From assembly GCF_004341105.1 (NCBI RefSeq), contig NZ_SLZK01000003.1, forward strand, positions 620,001 through 684,000: 64,000 bases of DNA. Reading direction: 5' to 3'. Each line of letters starts with the position of its first letter. Positions within the stretch are counted from its first letter, which is position 1. The notes beneath the pieces were generated by a model. The model had not been told where the DNA came from. It made no database searches and saw only the letters and a program-made list of their open reading frames with translations. The stretch is from Rhizobium sp. BK418. Lineage in GTDB: Bacteria > Pseudomonadota > Alphaproteobacteria > Rhizobiales > Rhizobiaceae. The translations under genes and the position numbers were made by a program. Shown piece by piece: positions 20,511-30,535 of this stretch.

Positions 20511-21209
20511 ATGCAAATACCTATGCAAAAAAGTCTTGCTGCCGAGCTTTTCGGCACGTTCTGGCTGGTTTTCGGCGGATGCGGCAGTGCTGTGTTCGCG
20601 GCCGCTTATCCTGAACTCGGCATCGGTTTTGTCGGCGTGGCGCTGGCGTTTGGTTTGACGGTCCTCACCATGGCATATGCCGTGGGCGGTATTTCAGGCG
20701 GTCATTTCAATCCGGCCGTCTCTCTCGGCCTCGTTGTTGCGGGACGTTTTCCCGCTGCACGCCTCATTCCCTATATTATTGTGCAGGTGATCGGTGCGAT
20801 CGTCGCCGCAGCGGCACTCTATTTCATCGCCAGCGGCAAGGCGGGTTTCGAACTCGGCGGGTTTGCCGCCAACGGATATGGCGAACATTCTCCGGGCGGT
20901 TATTCACTGCTTTCGGCGCTGCTGATCGAAGTTCTGCTGACCATGTTCTTTCTGATCATCATCCTGGGATCGACCGGCAGCAGGGTGCCCGCCGGCTTTG
21001 CGCCGCTTGCGATCGGCCTTGGGTTGACACTGATTCACCTCGTCGCGATTCCCGTGACGAACACTTCGGTCAATCCGGCGCGTTCGACCGGGCAGGCGCT
21101 TTTCGTCGGCGGTTGGGCCCTGCAGCAACTCTGGCTGTTCTGGATCGCGCCGCTTGTGGGCGGGGCGATCGGCGGCCTCGTCTGGAAATTCTTCGGTGAT
21201 AAGGACTGA
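20511..21209 (+). CDS. aqpZ: aquaporin Z
   Basis: The 232-residue MIP-family channel has six transmembrane helices and two NPA half-helices, HFNPAVS and TSVNPARS. The [18 protein letters not shown] start is typical of AqpZ. The second-half motif [11 protein letters not shown] with Arg after NPA is that of the water-selective filter, so water rather than glycerol is the likely cargo. GGAGG lies 7 nt before ATG 20511. It is one of three genes lodged between murB and ddl; a strong terminator follows. Confidence 0.95.
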   Translation: MQIPMQKSLAAELFGTFWLVFGGCGSAVFAAAYPELGIGFVGVALAFGLTVLTMAYAVGGISGGHFNPAVSLGLVVAGRFPAARLIPYIIVQVIGAIVAAAALYFIASGKAGFELGGFAANGYGEHSPGGYSLLSALLIEVLLTMFFLIIILGSTGSRVPAGFAPLAIGLGLTLIHLVAIPVTNTSVNPARSTGQALFVGGWALQQLWLFWIAPLVGGAIGGLVWKFFGDKD

Positions 21210-21235
21210 CTGCAAGACATTGTGGCATGTCATTG

Positions 21236-21271
21236 AACCCGCGTGGTTTTTCCACGCGGGTTTTTCGTTTT
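21236..21271 (+). terminator. rho-independent terminator of aqpZ
   Basis: The stem ACCCGCGTGG / CCACGCGGGT encloses a short T-rich loop and is followed by TTTTTCGTTTT. It lies about 28 nt after the aqpZ stop and separates aqpZ from the ddl-fts block. Confidence 0.9.
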
Positions 21272-21348
21272 CCATGGTGCTTGCGTCCTGTTCGTTGCGA
21301 TATTCCTGCAGCCGCAAGGGCAGAAAATGAAGCAAGCGGCAAGGCAGA

Positions 21349-21378
21349 GTTAACGAAAGTAAACGGTTCGTTAACCAT
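21349..21378 (+). promoter_or_regulatory. CtrA-like binding site upstream of ddl-ftsQAZ
   Basis: TAAA (21360-21363), N7, TTAACCAT (21371-21378) is one mismatch from TTAA-N7-TTAA and has the extended TTAACCAT half-site described for Sinorhizobium CtrA. It is nested in a perfect inverted repeat GTTAACGAA / TTCGTTAAC with a 9-bp spacer (21349-21375). It lies about 105 nt before the ddl start. CtrA control is an inference. Confidence 0.6.
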
Positions 21379-21482
21379 AATGATGTTCTAATGCACCCAG
21401 ATCAGACAAAGGCCGCAACCTGCGGAGACAGCTCCGCGCAAGCCTCGGTTCTGCAGAGTGAAAGTTATTTTTGGGGGTGTTG

Positions 21483-22409
21483 ATGAGTCGTGAGCACGTT
21501 GCTGTCCTGATGGGCGGGTTTTCCTCGGAAAGGCCTGTCAGCCTTTCCTCGGGAAAGGCGTGCGCCGATACGCTCGAGGCTGAAGGTTTCAAGGTGACGC
21601 GTATCGATGTCGAGCGCGACGTTTCCGAAAAGCTCTCGGCCGTGAAGCCGGATGTTGTCTTCAATGCACTGCATGGGCCTTTTGGCGAAGATGGCACCAT
21701 CCAGGGCATCCTCGAATATCTGCAGATCCCCTATACGCATTCGGGCGTGCTTGCCTCTGCGCTCGCCATGGACAAGAGCAGGGCGAAGCGCGTCGCCGCT
21801 GCCGCCGGCGTTCCGGTTGCCGAATCGCAGGTTCTGAACCGCTTCTCTTTTCCATCGGAACATCCGATGAAGGTGCCCTACGTGGTCAAGCCCGTGCGCG
21901 AAGGCTCCAGCTTCGGTGTTGTCATCGTTGGTGAGGATCAGACCCATCCGCCGCAGGTCATCAGTTCTGCCGAGTGGCGCTATGGCGAGGAGGTCATCGT
22001 TGAGCGCTATATCCATGGTCGTGAACTGACTTGCGGCGTCATGGGCGATCAACCCATGGATGTCATCGAGGTGGTGCCGCAGGGACACAATTTCTATGAT
22101 TACAACTCCAAGTATGCGGCCGGTGGATCAAAACATGTCTTGCCGGCTAAAATTTCACCGAAAATTTACCAAAAAATACAAACATTGGCGTTAAGGGCGC
22201 ATCAAGCAATTGGTTGCCGTGGCGTCAGTCGCTCCGACTTTCGTTATGACGATCGTTTCTCCGAAGATGGCGAGCTTATCTGGCTGGAGGTCAATACCCA
22301 GCCAGGCATGACGCCGACCTCCCTTGTGCCCGAAATGGCCGGCCATGCCGGGTATTCCTTTGGTGCATTTCTCCGGTGGATGGTGGAGGACGCTTCTTGT
22401 TTGCGTTGA
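21483..22409 (+). CDS. ddl: D-alanine-D-alanine ligase
   Basis: Ddl makes the D-Ala-D-Ala dipeptide used by MurF. The 308-residue ATP-grasp enzyme starts with [20 protein letters not shown]. It has [27 protein letters not shown] for ATP binding, and the metal-binding C-terminal [22 protein letters not shown] 21483 follows GGGGGTG; a TTG 12 nt earlier is less likely. It opens the second dcw block and its end overlaps ftsQ. Confidence 0.95.
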   Translation: MSREHVAVLMGGFSSERPVSLSSGKACADTLEAEGFKVTRIDVERDVSEKLSAVKPDVVFNALHGPFGEDGTIQGILEYLQIPYTHSGVLASALAMDKSRAKRVAAAAGVPVAESQVLNRFSFPSEHPMKVPYVVKPVREGSSFGVVIVGEDQTHPPQVISSAEWRYGEEVIVERYIHGRELTCGVMGDQPMDVIEVVPQGHNFYDYNSKYAAGGSKHVLPAKISPKIYQKIQTLALRAHQAIGCRGVSRSDFRYDDRFSEDGELIWLEVNTQPGMTPTSLVPEMAGHAGYSFGAFLRWMVEDASCLR

Positions 22410-23329
22410 CGGTCAAAAGGATAGGGCGCCCCAGCCGTTATGCCGAGCTTCCTGCTTCGGAAGCCGACGAACGCCGCGTTCTGCCGCGTCCGTTGCGCCG
22501 TGTCGTCCGCTTCCTCGTCAGTCTCGGTACGGGCCGTATCCATATCCCGGCCCATACGGGCACGGTTTCGGCGTTCGGCTTCCTGGCTGCGACCGGGCTT
22601 TATGGCATGTCGCTGGGCGGACACACGGAAGCTGTCGCCCAAGCAACGACTAGTGCGGTCGGTTTTGCTATCGAGGACGTGAAGGTTTCCGGCAACAACC
22701 AGACCTCCGAAATCGAAATCCTGCAGCTTCTCGGTCTCGATGGTGCGACGTCGCTCGTCTCCCTCGATGTCGATGCCGCACGCCAGAAGATTGCGCGCCT
22801 TCCCTGGGTCGAGAACGTCGAAGTCCGCAAGGTCTATCCGAAAACGATCGAGGTGAAGCTCTCGGAACGTGCCGCCTATGCGATCTGGCAGCACGGCCAG
22901 GAGCTTTCGCTCATCGAGAAGAACGGCAGCGTGATCGCGCCGCTTCGCGACAACAAGTATTCGACTCTGCCGCTCGTCGTCGGTCGTGATGCCGAAACGG
23001 CTGCGGCCTCGCTTCAGGACGTCTTCGCCAAGTGGCCCGACATCAAGGCGCGCGTGAAGGCTTATGTCTGGGTTTCCAGCCGTCGCTGGGATCTGCACAT
23101 GGATAACGGCGTTGTGGTCAAGCTGCCGGAAGACGATGTCGACCAGGCACTCGCAACGCTTTCGAAATTCAATAAAGAACAACAGCTTCTGGAGCGCGAT
23201 ATCGCTGCAGTCGATCTCAGGCTGCCGGATCGCACGACGATCCAGCTGACCCCGGAGGCGGCAGCTCGCCGGCAGGCGGTGGTCGCGACGCGCACCAAGG
23301 AATTGAAGAAGGCGGGGCAGAATATATGA
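22397..23329 (+). CDS. ftsQ: cell division protein FtsQ
   Basis: The roughly 310-residue bitopic protein has a basic N-terminus, one membrane segment ([15 protein letters not shown]) and a periplasmic POTRA domain (about residues 85-155; [18 protein letters not shown], then [12 protein letters not shown]). A beta domain containing [15 protein letters not shown] follows. FtsQ links FtsBL to the early divisome. TTG 22397 has GGAGGA six bases upstream, whereas the GTG at 22376 has no good RBS, so a TTG start overlapping ddl by 13 nt is proposed. The end overlaps ftsA by 4 nt. Confidence 0.9.
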   Translation: MFALTVKRIGRPSRYAELPASEADERRVLPRPLRRVVRFLVSLGTGRIHIPAHTGTVSAFGFLAATGLYGMSLGGHTEAVAQATTSAVGFAIEDVKVSGNNQTSEIEILQLLGLDGATSLVSLDVDAARQKIARLPWVENVEVRKVYPKTIEVKLSERAAYAIWQHGQELSLIEKNGSVIAPLRDNKYSTLPLVVGRDAETAAASLQDVFAKWPDIKARVKAYVWVSSRRWDLHMDNGVVVKLPEDDVDQALATLSKFNKEQQLLERDIAAVDLRLPDRTTIQLTPEAAARRQAVVATRTKELKKAGQNI

Positions 23330-24657
23330 GCTTGTTCGGTTCATCCCATTTCGGATTGCCGCGCCTGAAGCCGCTTTCGTCGAAGCGGTCGCATATCGTT
23401 TCGGTGCTCGACATCGGCTCGACCAAGGTCGTCTGCATGATCGGCCGGCTGACGCCGCGCGAGGAAAGCCAGATTCTGCCTGGCCGCACGCACAATATCG
23501 AGATCATCGGCATCGGCCATCAGCGTTCGCGTGGTATCAAGACCGGTGTCATTGCCGATCTCGACGCGCTCGAAAGCGTCATCCGTCTCGCCGTCGATGC
23601 GGCCGAGCGCATGGCAGGCCTTACCGTCGAAAGCCTGATCGTCAACCTGACGGCAGGCCGCCTCGGCAGCGACATTTACACGGCGACCATCGATCTTGGT
23701 GGCCAGGAAGTCGAGCTGAATGACCTGAAGAAGGTGCTGTCGGCAGCCTGCCAGCAGTCTCTGCGCCAGGACCGTGCTGTCCTGCATTCGCTGGCGACCG
23801 GGTTCTCGCTCGACGGCGAGCGCGGCATCCGCGATCCGCTGGCCATGTATGGCGATACGCTCGGTGTCGACATGCATGTGGTGACGGCGGAACGCTCGGC
23901 GCTCAAAAATCTCGAGCTCAGCGTCAACAGGGCGCATCTTTCGGTGGAAGGAATCGTTGCGACACCTTATGCATCGGGTCTTGCCGCACTCGTCGACGAT
24001 GAAGTCGAACTTGGCTGTGCGGCCATCGACATGGGCGGCGGCACGACGACGATTTCGGTCTTTGCCGAAGGCAAGCTTGTCCATACCGATGCTGTCGGCC
24101 TCGGCGGTCATCACGTGACGACCGACCTCGCACGCGGCCTTTCCACACGGATCGAGGATGCTGAACGTTTGAAGGTGGTCCACGCTTCGGCGCTGACCAA
24201 CTCTTCCGACGAGCGCGAACTGATCTCCATTCCGCCGATCGGCGAGGATGACCGCGATCAGCCGACGCAAGTGCCGCGGGCTCTGGTCTCGCGCATCGTT
24301 TCGGCGCGTATCGAGGAAACGATGGAATTGATTCGCGACCGCATCCAGCGTTCGGGCTTCAGCCCGATCGTCGGCAAGCGTGTCGTTCTGACGGGCGGCG
24401 CAAGCCAGCTCACCGGCCTTGCCGAAGTGGCGCGGCGCATTCTTGCCCGCAACGTCCGCATCGGCCGTCCGATGGGTGTCTCGGGTCTGCCGACGGCTGC
24501 CAAGGGACCGGCCTTTTCGACGGCCGTGGGTTTGATGATCTATCCGCAGGTCGCGGACATGGAAACACATGCGTCACAGAGCAGCCTGCTCATGTCGCTT
24601 GGGGGTAATAACAGCCGCATCGCCCGCATGGGCCAGTGGCTGAAGGAAAGCTTTTGA
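23326..24657 (+). CDS. ftsA: cell division protein FtsA
   Basis: FtsA is the actin-like ATPase that tethers FtsZ filaments to the membrane. The 443-residue protein has VLDIGSTKVVCMIG (phosphate-1), AIDMGGGTTTISVF (phosphate-2), and VVLTGGASQLTGL (adenosine motif). The 1C region (TVESLIVNLTAGRL) is present. The C-terminal end MARMGQWLKESF-like (IARMGQWLKESF) forms the amphipathic membrane-targeting helix. It is translationally coupled to ftsQ. Confidence 0.96.
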   Translation: MSLFGSSHFGLPRLKPLSSKRSHIVSVLDIGSTKVVCMIGRLTPREESQILPGRTHNIEIIGIGHQRSRGIKTGVIADLDALESVIRLAVDAAERMAGLTVESLIVNLTAGRLGSDIYTATIDLGGQEVELNDLKKVLSAACQQSLRQDRAVLHSLATGFSLDGERGIRDPLAMYGDTLGVDMHVVTAERSALKNLELSVNRAHLSVEGIVATPYASGLAALVDDEVELGCAAIDMGGGTTTISVFAEGKLVHTDAVGLGGHHVTTDLARGLSTRIEDAERLKVVHASALTNSSDERELISIPPIGEDDRDQPTQVPRALVSRIVSARIEETMELIRDRIQRSGFSPIVGKRVVLTGGASQLTGLAEVARRILARNVRIGRPMGVSGLPTAAKGPAFSTAVGLMIYPQVADMETHASQSSLLMSLGGNNSRIARMGQWLKESF

Positions 24658-24713
24658 AATTGAGTGAATTGGCCGGCGTGGCGATGCGGCCATAAAGAGA
24701 AGGAACAGGTACC

Positions 24714-26426
24714 ATGACTATCAAGCTGCAGAAGCCTGACATCACCGAATTGAAGCCGCGCATCACCGTATTCGGCGTCGGCGGCGGCGGCGGCAATGCC
24801 GTCAATAACATGATTTCGGCCGGCCTCCAGGGCGTCGACTTCGTCGTTGCCAACACGGATGCCCAGGCATTGACGATGACGAAGGCAGAACGGGTCATCC
24901 AGCTCGGAGCCAACGTCACCGAGGGGCTCGGCGCCGGTTCGCAGCCGGAAGTCGGCCGTGCGGCTGCCGAAGAGTGCATCGACGAGATCATCGATCACCT
25001 GAACGGCACGCATATGTGCTTCGTCACCGCCGGCATGGGCGGCGGCACCGGCACTGGTGCTGCTCCCGTCGTCGCACAGGCCGCCCGCAACAAGGGCATC
25101 CTGACGGTCGGCGTCGTCACCAAGCCGTTCCACTTCGAAGGCGGACGCCGCATGCGTCTGGCTGAATCCGGCATTCAGGAACTGCAGAAGTCTGTCGATA
25201 CGCTCATCGTCATTCCGAACCAGAACCTCTTCCGTATCGCCAACGACAAGACGACCTTCGCCGACGCCTTCGCCATGGCCGACCAAGTTCTCTACTCGGG
25301 CGTTGCCTGCATCACCGACCTGATGGTGAAGGAAGGTCTCATCAACCTCGACTTCGCCGACGTCCGCTCGGTCATGCGCGAAATGGGCCGTGCGATGATG
25401 GGCACCGGCGAAGCTTCCGGTTCGGGCCGCGCCATGCAGGCAGCCGAAGCGGCGATCGCCAACCCGCTGCTCGACGAAACCTCGATGAAGGGTGCACAGG
25501 GCTTGCTGATCTCCATCACCGGCGGTCGCGACCTGACACTTTTCGAAGTCGACGAAGCTGCGACCCGCATCCGCGAAGAAGTCGATCCGGATGCCAACAT
25601 CATCCTCGGCGCAACCTTCGACGAATCGCTCGAAGGCATCATCCGCGTCTCGGTCGTCGCCACCGGCATCGACCGTGCCATGGGTGAGGGCACCGACCGT
25701 GTATTCCAGCCCGCAGCAAAGCCGGCGATCCGTCCCTCCGCGGCCGTTGCTCCGGCACCGGCCGCAGTTCAGCCTGCTCCGGTAATGCAGGCACCGAAGG
25801 CCGATCACATCGCGCAGACCATCCGTCAGGCTGAAGTCGAGATGGAACGTGAACTGGAAATCCAGACCCTGCGTGCTGCTGCTCCCGCCCCACAGCAGCC
25901 GGTGATGCAGGAAACCTTCCGCCCGCAGAGCAAGATTTTCGCTCCTGCGCCGGAAGCAACCCCGGTCATCCGCCCGGCTCCAGTCCAGCAGCAGGCTCCC
26001 GTCATGCACCAGCCGGCTCCGCAGCCGGTCATGCAGCAACCGGTCCGTCATGAGCCCGTCATCCGTCAGGCTCCTGAGCAGGTCCGTATGCCGAAGGTCG
26101 AGGATTTTCCGCCGGTCGTGCAGGCTGAGATCGACCATCGCACGCAGCCTGCTGCGGCACATGTGCAGGAAGAGCGCGGCCCGATGGGGCTTTTGAAGCG
26201 AATCACCAATTCGCTCGGCCGTCGCGAAGAGGAAGTCGCTCCGGAAATGACGTCTGCCCCGGCCGCGGCCTCGCAGCAGCGCCGTCCGCTGTCGCCGGAA
26301 GCAAGTCTCTATGCACCGCGCCGCGGCAACCTCGATGACCAGGGCCGTACCGTCCCGCAGGCCCGCATGATGCAGGAAGACGATCAGCTGGAAATCCCGG
26401 CCTTCTTGCGCCGTCAGTCGAACTGA
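24714..26426 (+). CDS. ftsZ: tubulin-like division GTPase FtsZ
   Basis: FtsZ polymerises with GTP into the division ring. The 570-residue protein has the tubulin signature GGGTGTG at 109-115 and a T7-loop-like [11 protein letters not shown]. The globular domain ends near residue 320. It is followed by an unusually long linker of about 230 residues rich in Pro, Gln, Ala and Val (repeated QQPV, PAPV). The C-terminal peptide [12 protein letters not shown] is the conserved FtsA-binding tail. Long linkers are usual in Rhizobiales FtsZ1. A strong terminator follows. Confidence 0.98.
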   Translation: MTIKLQKPDITELKPRITVFGVGGGGGNAVNNMISAGLQGVDFVVANTDAQALTMTKAERVIQLGANVTEGLGAGSQPEVGRAAAEECIDEIIDHLNGTHMCFVTAGMGGGTGTGAAPVVAQAARNKGILTVGVVTKPFHFEGGRRMRLAESGIQELQKSVDTLIVIPNQNLFRIANDKTTFADAFAMADQVLYSGVACITDLMVKEGLINLDFADVRSVMREMGRAMMGTGEASGSGRAMQAAEAAIANPLLDETSMKGAQGLLISITGGRDLTLFEVDEAATRIREEVDPDANIILGATFDESLEGIIRVSVVATGIDRAMGEGTDRVFQPAAKPAIRPSAAVAPAPAAVQPAPVMQAPKADHIAQTIRQAEVEMERELEIQTLRAAAPAPQQPVMQETFRPQSKIFAPAPEATPVIRPAPVQQQAPVMHQPAPQPVMQQPVRHEPVIRQAPEQVRMPKVEDFPPVVQAEIDHRTQPAAAHVQEERGPMGLLKRITNSLGRREEEVAPEMTSAPAAASQQRRPLSPEASLYAPRRGNLDDQGRTVPQARMMQEDDQLEIPAFLRRQSN

Positions 26427-26446
26427 GAAGGTGGCTTCTCCACAGA

Positions 26447-26478
26447 AAACGCCCGGGACCGAAATCCCGGGCGTTTGC
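26447..26478 (+). terminator. rho-independent terminator after ftsZ
   Basis: A perfect 10-bp GC-rich stem (ACGCCCGGGA / TCCCGGGCGT) with a 6-nt loop is preceded by A4 and followed by TTGCATTTC. It lies about 22 nt after the ftsZ stop and should end the ddl-ftsQAZ transcript. The T run is broken. Confidence 0.75.
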
Positions 26479-26688
26479 ATTTCTATATGCTTGAATTCTA
26501 AATGCTTTTGTCCTTGCGGATTTCGTAACAAACCGAAACGAACAGTGATTTGGATTGCAGCGCCGGTCCACGTAAGTATGAAGCAAGCGAACTGCCCTAT
26601 GAGTCCGCTTCGGGCGGCTTGGGCAGTGCAGAAGATGAGACCCGGCCGCTTGGCAGCAACGGGTACGGTAGAATAAAGGCAGAATTTT

Positions 26689-27645
26689 ATGGGACTTGGC
26701 TTGCTGGGCTTTCAAACGACGGTATCACGTCCGGTGACACTTTCGGGCATCGGCGTGCATTCGGGTGCCGACGTTTCGATCACCTTCAATCCGGCCGAAG
26801 CCGGCACGGGCGTTATTTTCCAGCGTGTCCATGAAAACGGTGACATTACCGAGCTGAAAGCCGTTTCCTCGCAGGTCGGCAACACCGATCTCTGCACCGT
26901 TCTCGGCTTCTCGCCGGCACATTCCGTCGCGACGATCGAACATGTGATGGCAGCAGTTTATGCTCTCGGCCTCGACAATGTCGTGATCGAAGTCAACGGC
27001 GCCGAAATGCCGATCATGGATGGCAGCTCGGTTCCCTTCGTCGAAGCCATCGAGCAGGTCGGCCTCGTTTCCCTCGGCGTCAAGCGCCGCTACATCCGCA
27101 TCACCAAGCCGGTTCGTATCGAGCATGGCGGCTCCTGGAGCGAGTTCCGCCCTTATGACGGCACGCGCTTCGAAGTCGAGATCGATTTCGAATGCCCGCT
27201 GATCGGCCGCCAGAAGTGGGAAGGCAATCTCACGGCCGCCGTTTTCAAGACCGAGCTGTCGCGTGCGCGTACCTTCGGTTTCATGCGCGATGTCGAGCGT
27301 CTCTGGGCTTCTGGCCATGCCCTCGGCTCATCGCTGGAAAATTCCGTCGTCATCTCCGACGACAACACCGTCATCAATGTCGAAGGCCTGCGCTACGCTA
27401 AGGACGAGTTCGTCCGTCACAAGACGCTCGATGCCGTCGGCGATCTGGCGCTTGCCGGCGCACAGTTCATCGGCTGCTACCGTTCCTATCGCGGCGGCCA
27501 TAAGATGAACGCCAACGCCCTCAAGGCGCTGCTCAGCGACCCGACTGCCTATGAAGTGGTCGAGACGTCGACGCCGCGCCAGCGCGTCACAGTTCGTGAA
27601 TTCATTGCAGTCAACGCTCCGGAATTCGCCCCCTGGTCGGCATGA
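26689..27645 (+). CDS. lpxC: UDP-3-O-acyl-N-acetylglucosamine deacetylase LpxC
   Basis: LpxC is the committed zinc deacetylase of lipid A synthesis. The 318-residue protein has IEHVMAAVYALGLDN, with the zinc His of EHVMA, MDGSSVPFVEAI, RARTFGFMRD, and HKTLDAVGDLALAG carrying the second zinc His and Asp. GHKMNANALKALL near the C-terminus holds the general-acid His. The position after ftsZ is usual in Gram-negative dcw clusters. A 262-nt gap upstream indicates its own promoter. Confidence 0.97.
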   Translation: MGLGLLGFQTTVSRPVTLSGIGVHSGADVSITFNPAEAGTGVIFQRVHENGDITELKAVSSQVGNTDLCTVLGFSPAHSVATIEHVMAAVYALGLDNVVIEVNGAEMPIMDGSSVPFVEAIEQVGLVSLGVKRRYIRITKPVRIEHGGSWSEFRPYDGTRFEVEIDFECPLIGRQKWEGNLTAAVFKTELSRARTFGFMRDVERLWASGHALGSSLENSVVISDDNTVINVEGLRYAKDEFVRHKTLDAVGDLALAGAQFIGCYRSYRGGHKMNANALKALLSDPTAYEVVETSTPRQRVTVREFIAVNAPEFAPWSA

Positions 27646-27670
27646 CCTCCAGTATACCAATTAAGGCCAG

Positions 27671-27699
27671 GGCCGCCTCCCAACGGGGGCGGTTTTTTT
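27671..27699 (+). terminator. rho-independent terminator of lpxC
   Basis: The stem CCGCCTCC / GGGGGCGG, with one G-U type pair, has a short loop and is followed by TTTTTTTA. It lies 26 nt after lpxC. Confidence 0.85.
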
Positions 27700-27939
27700 A
27701 TGGGGAAGGGGCGGATGGCACGCCGACAGATGTGTTGCCGCATCTATTTAGCCACGGCAGGTTAGAATGGCGTTGAAAAGCCCGACATTCTCGGCCGTGC
27801 TGCCACAAAAATGCGTTAATGCGTGATCATTGCGTTGCTCTCGATGCACATTTGTGGATAGAAACGCCAGCTAGGCATGGCTGCTGTGGAGTGGACGGCG
27901 GCGGTGGGATTCTTTCGAATGGCTTATGCAAGGTCTGAC

Positions 27940-28788
27940 ATGATGATGAAGACAGCGCGCGCTTTGCTCGCATCCGTGATGGTGCTGAGCGCAGGCGCCT
28001 TGATTTCCGGCTGCCAGTCGGACCCTGATATCGACATCACCAAGCTCGGCCTGGAGACTGATCCGCCTGACGTGCTCTACACGCAGGGCCTCGCGAACAT
28101 GAAGGCCGGCAACATGGCCGAGGCGGCGCGAAAGTTCGATGCGATCGATGCACAGAATCCCTTCTCGGAATGGGCGCGCAAGGCGCTTGTGATGAGTACC
28201 TTCGTCAAGTACCGCCAGGGCCGCTTCGACGATGCGCTCACATCGGGCAACCGCTATATGGCGCAGTATCCGAAATCGAAGGATGCCGCTTACGTGCAAT
28301 ATCTCGTAGGCCTGACCTATTCCAAGCAGATCGTCGACGTGACGCAGGACCAGCGCGCGGCGCAGAAGACGATCGATGCCATGCAGGCCGTCGTCGACAA
28401 TTATCCTGATTCCGAATATGTCGACGATGCGCAGGCCAAGATCCGCTTTGCGCGCGACCAGCTCGCCGGCAAAGAAATGCAGGTCGGCCGCTACTACATG
28501 GAGCGCAAGGAGTATCTCGCCGCGATCTCGCGTTTCCGCATCGTCGTCGAGAAGTATCCGAACACGAATCAAATCGAAGAGGCGCTCGCCCGTCTCGTCG
28601 AGGCCTATTATGCGATGGGCATCGTCGACGAAGCGCAGACCGCTGCTGCCGTTCTCGGTCACAATTATCCCGACAGCCAGTGGTATGCCGATTCTTATAA
28701 GCTACTGCAGTCGGGTGGCGCGGAGCCTCGTGAGAACAAGGGTTCGTGGATCGCCGCAGCGGGCAAGAAACTCCTTCTCGGTTCCTGA
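27940..28788 (+). CDS. bamD: outer membrane assembly lipoprotein BamD
   Basis: BamD is the essential lipoprotein partner of BamA in outer-membrane beta-barrel insertion. The 282-residue protein has a lipoprotein signal peptide ending in the lipobox LISGC, then tetratricopeptide repeats. Examples are [21 protein letters not shown], and [14 protein letters not shown] farther on. ATG 27940 ([10 protein letters not shown]) follows AAGG and gives a normal signal peptide; in-frame ATGs at 27919 and 27877 would lengthen it. recN begins 5 nt after the stop, so the two are likely cotranscribed. Confidence 0.93.
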   Translation: MMMKTARALLASVMVLSAGALISGCQSDPDIDITKLGLETDPPDVLYTQGLANMKAGNMAEAARKFDAIDAQNPFSEWARKALVMSTFVKYRQGRFDDALTSGNRYMAQYPKSKDAAYVQYLVGLTYSKQIVDVTQDQRAAQKTIDAMQAVVDNYPDSEYVDDAQAKIRFARDQLAGKEMQVGRYYMERKEYLAAISRFRIVVEKYPNTNQIEEALARLVEAYYAMGIVDEAQTAAAVLGHNYPDSQWYADSYKLLQSGGAEPRENKGSWIAAAGKKLLLGS

Positions 28789-28793
28789 GGCCA

Positions 28794-30467
28794 ATGCTGA
28801 TCCAGCTTTCGATCCGCGATATCGTTCTGATCGAGCGGCTGGATCTCGCCTTCGAGACCGGCCTCTCCGTGCTGACGGGTGAGACGGGCGCTGGCAAATC
28901 CATCCTGCTCGACAGTCTTTCGCTGGCCCTTGGCGGGCGCGGCGATGGTGGTCTCGTGCGCCACGGCGAGGACAAGGGGCAGGTGACGGCCGTCTTCGAT
29001 GTCGGCATGGATCACGGCGCCCGCAAACTTCTGCGCGAAAACGGTATCGACGACGAAGGCGACCTGATCTTCCGCCGCCAGCAGTCCTCTGACGGGCGCA
29101 CCAAGGCCTATGTGAACGACCAGCCGGTGAGCGTGCAGCTCATGCGCCAGGCCGGTCAGATGCTGGTCGAGATCCACGGCCAGCACGACGATCGGGCGCT
29201 TGTCGATACCAATGCCCACAGGACGCTGCTGGACGCCTTCGCCGGTATCGGCGAGGATGTACAGGCTGTGGCCACGCTTTATCGCCAGTGGCGCGATAAT
29301 GAGCGTACGCTGAAGAAACATCGCGAGAGGGTGGAGGCTGCCGCCCGCGAGGCGGATTACCTGCGGTCATCCGTCGACGAACTCGAAAAGCTCTCGCCGC
29401 GTGACGGCGAAGAGGATGAGCTCGCCGACCGCCGCCAAAAGATGATGAAGGCGGAGCGCATTGCCGGCGATATTGCCGAGGCTTCGGAATTCCTGAACGG
29501 CAATGCCTCTCCCGTGCCCCATATCGCCTCGCTGGTGCGCCGTCTGGAGCGCAAAAGCCACGAGGCGCCCGGCCTGCTGGAAGATACTGTAGCGCTGCTA
29601 GATGCCGCGCTGGACCAGCTTTCCAACGCGCAGATGGAAGTGGAAGCAGCCCTGCGCAAGACCGAATATGATCCGAAGGAACTGGAGCGCGTCGAAGAGC
29701 GTCTCTTTGCACTGCGCGCGGCCTCCCGAAAATATTCCGTTCCCGTCACCGAGCTGCCCGCACTTGCCGTGCGCATGATCAACGATCTTGCCGATCTTGA
29801 TGCAGGTGAAGAACGGTTGTCGAAGCTTGAGGCGGAAGTCGGTGTTGCCAAGGCGAAGTATGATACGGCGGCTCGCTCGCTCTCCGAGAAACGGCACCAT
29901 GCCGGCGACGCGCTGGCGCAGGCCGTGATGGCCGAGCTGCCGGCGCTGAAGCTCGAGCGCGCCCGCTTCATGGTGGAAATCACCACGGATGTGGAGGAGC
30001 CGACAGCCGAAGGCATCGACATCGTCGAATTTCACGTTCAGACCAATCCGGGAACACGGCCGGGCTCGATCATGAAGGTCGCCTCGGGCGGCGAACTCTC
30101 GCGCTTCCTGCTGGCGCTCAAGGTGGCGCTTGCCGACCGCGGTTCGGCGCCGACGCTCGTTTTCGACGAAATCGACACCGGTGTCGGCGGCGCCGTGGCG
30201 GATGCGATCGGCCAGCGGCTGAAGCGGCTCTCCGAGCGTGTGCAGGTTCTCTCCGTCACCCATGCTCCACAGGTGGCGGCACGAGCTGCCACGCATCTCC
30301 TGATCTCCAAGGGACCGTCCGGCGACGGCTCCGACAAGATCGCCACGCGCGTTGCCACCATGGCCCAGAAGGACCGCACGGAAGAGATAGCCCGCATGCT
30401 TGCCGGTGCTTCCGTGACGGAAGAGGCGAGGGCGGCGGCGGCTCGGCTACTGGCCGGAAACGGCTAG
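28794..30467 (+). CDS. recN: DNA repair protein RecN
   Basis: RecN is an SMC-like ATPase of double-strand break repair. The 557-residue protein has the N-terminal Walker A TGETGAGKSILLDSL, QHDDRALVDTNAHRTLLDAF, two long coiled coils (about residues 150-230 and 280-370), the ABC signature VASGGELSRFLLALK, and Walker B TLVFDEIDTGVGG. A D-loop-like VTHAPQVAARA follows. The ATG with family N-terminus MLIQLSIRDIVLIERL is chosen over an upstream in-frame start within bamD. Confidence 0.96.
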   Translation: MLIQLSIRDIVLIERLDLAFETGLSVLTGETGAGKSILLDSLSLALGGRGDGGLVRHGEDKGQVTAVFDVGMDHGARKLLRENGIDDEGDLIFRRQQSSDGRTKAYVNDQPVSVQLMRQAGQMLVEIHGQHDDRALVDTNAHRTLLDAFAGIGEDVQAVATLYRQWRDNERTLKKHRERVEAAAREADYLRSSVDELEKLSPRDGEEDELADRRQKMMKAERIAGDIAEASEFLNGNASPVPHIASLVRRLERKSHEAPGLLEDTVALLDAALDQLSNAQMEVEAALRKTEYDPKELERVEERLFALRAASRKYSVPVTELPALAVRMINDLADLDAGEERLSKLEAEVGVAKAKYDTAARSLSEKRHHAGDALAQAVMAELPALKLERARFMVEITTDVEEPTAEGIDIVEFHVQTNPGTRPGSIMKVASGGELSRFLLALKVALADRGSAPTLVFDEIDTGVGGAVADAIGQRLKRLSERVQVLSVTHAPQVAARAATHLLISKGPSGDGSDKIATRVATMAQKDRTEEIARMLAGASVTEEARAAAARLLAGNG

Positions 30468-30535
30468 GGGTTTGCTGGCGGTGACAAGCGGCAGGTGTTG
30501 CGCTATCTGACTTGGCTCGCCGGCGAGGTCGATCC

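Noticed and set aside
24540..26531. Antisense open frame of 663 codons across ftsZ
   Set aside because: It is the reverse of ftsZ and its Pro-rich linker; composition is unnatural and no family is recognisable.
27850..27866. DnaA-box-like TTTGTGGATAG
   Set aside because: A single near-match without others nearby does not indicate an origin.
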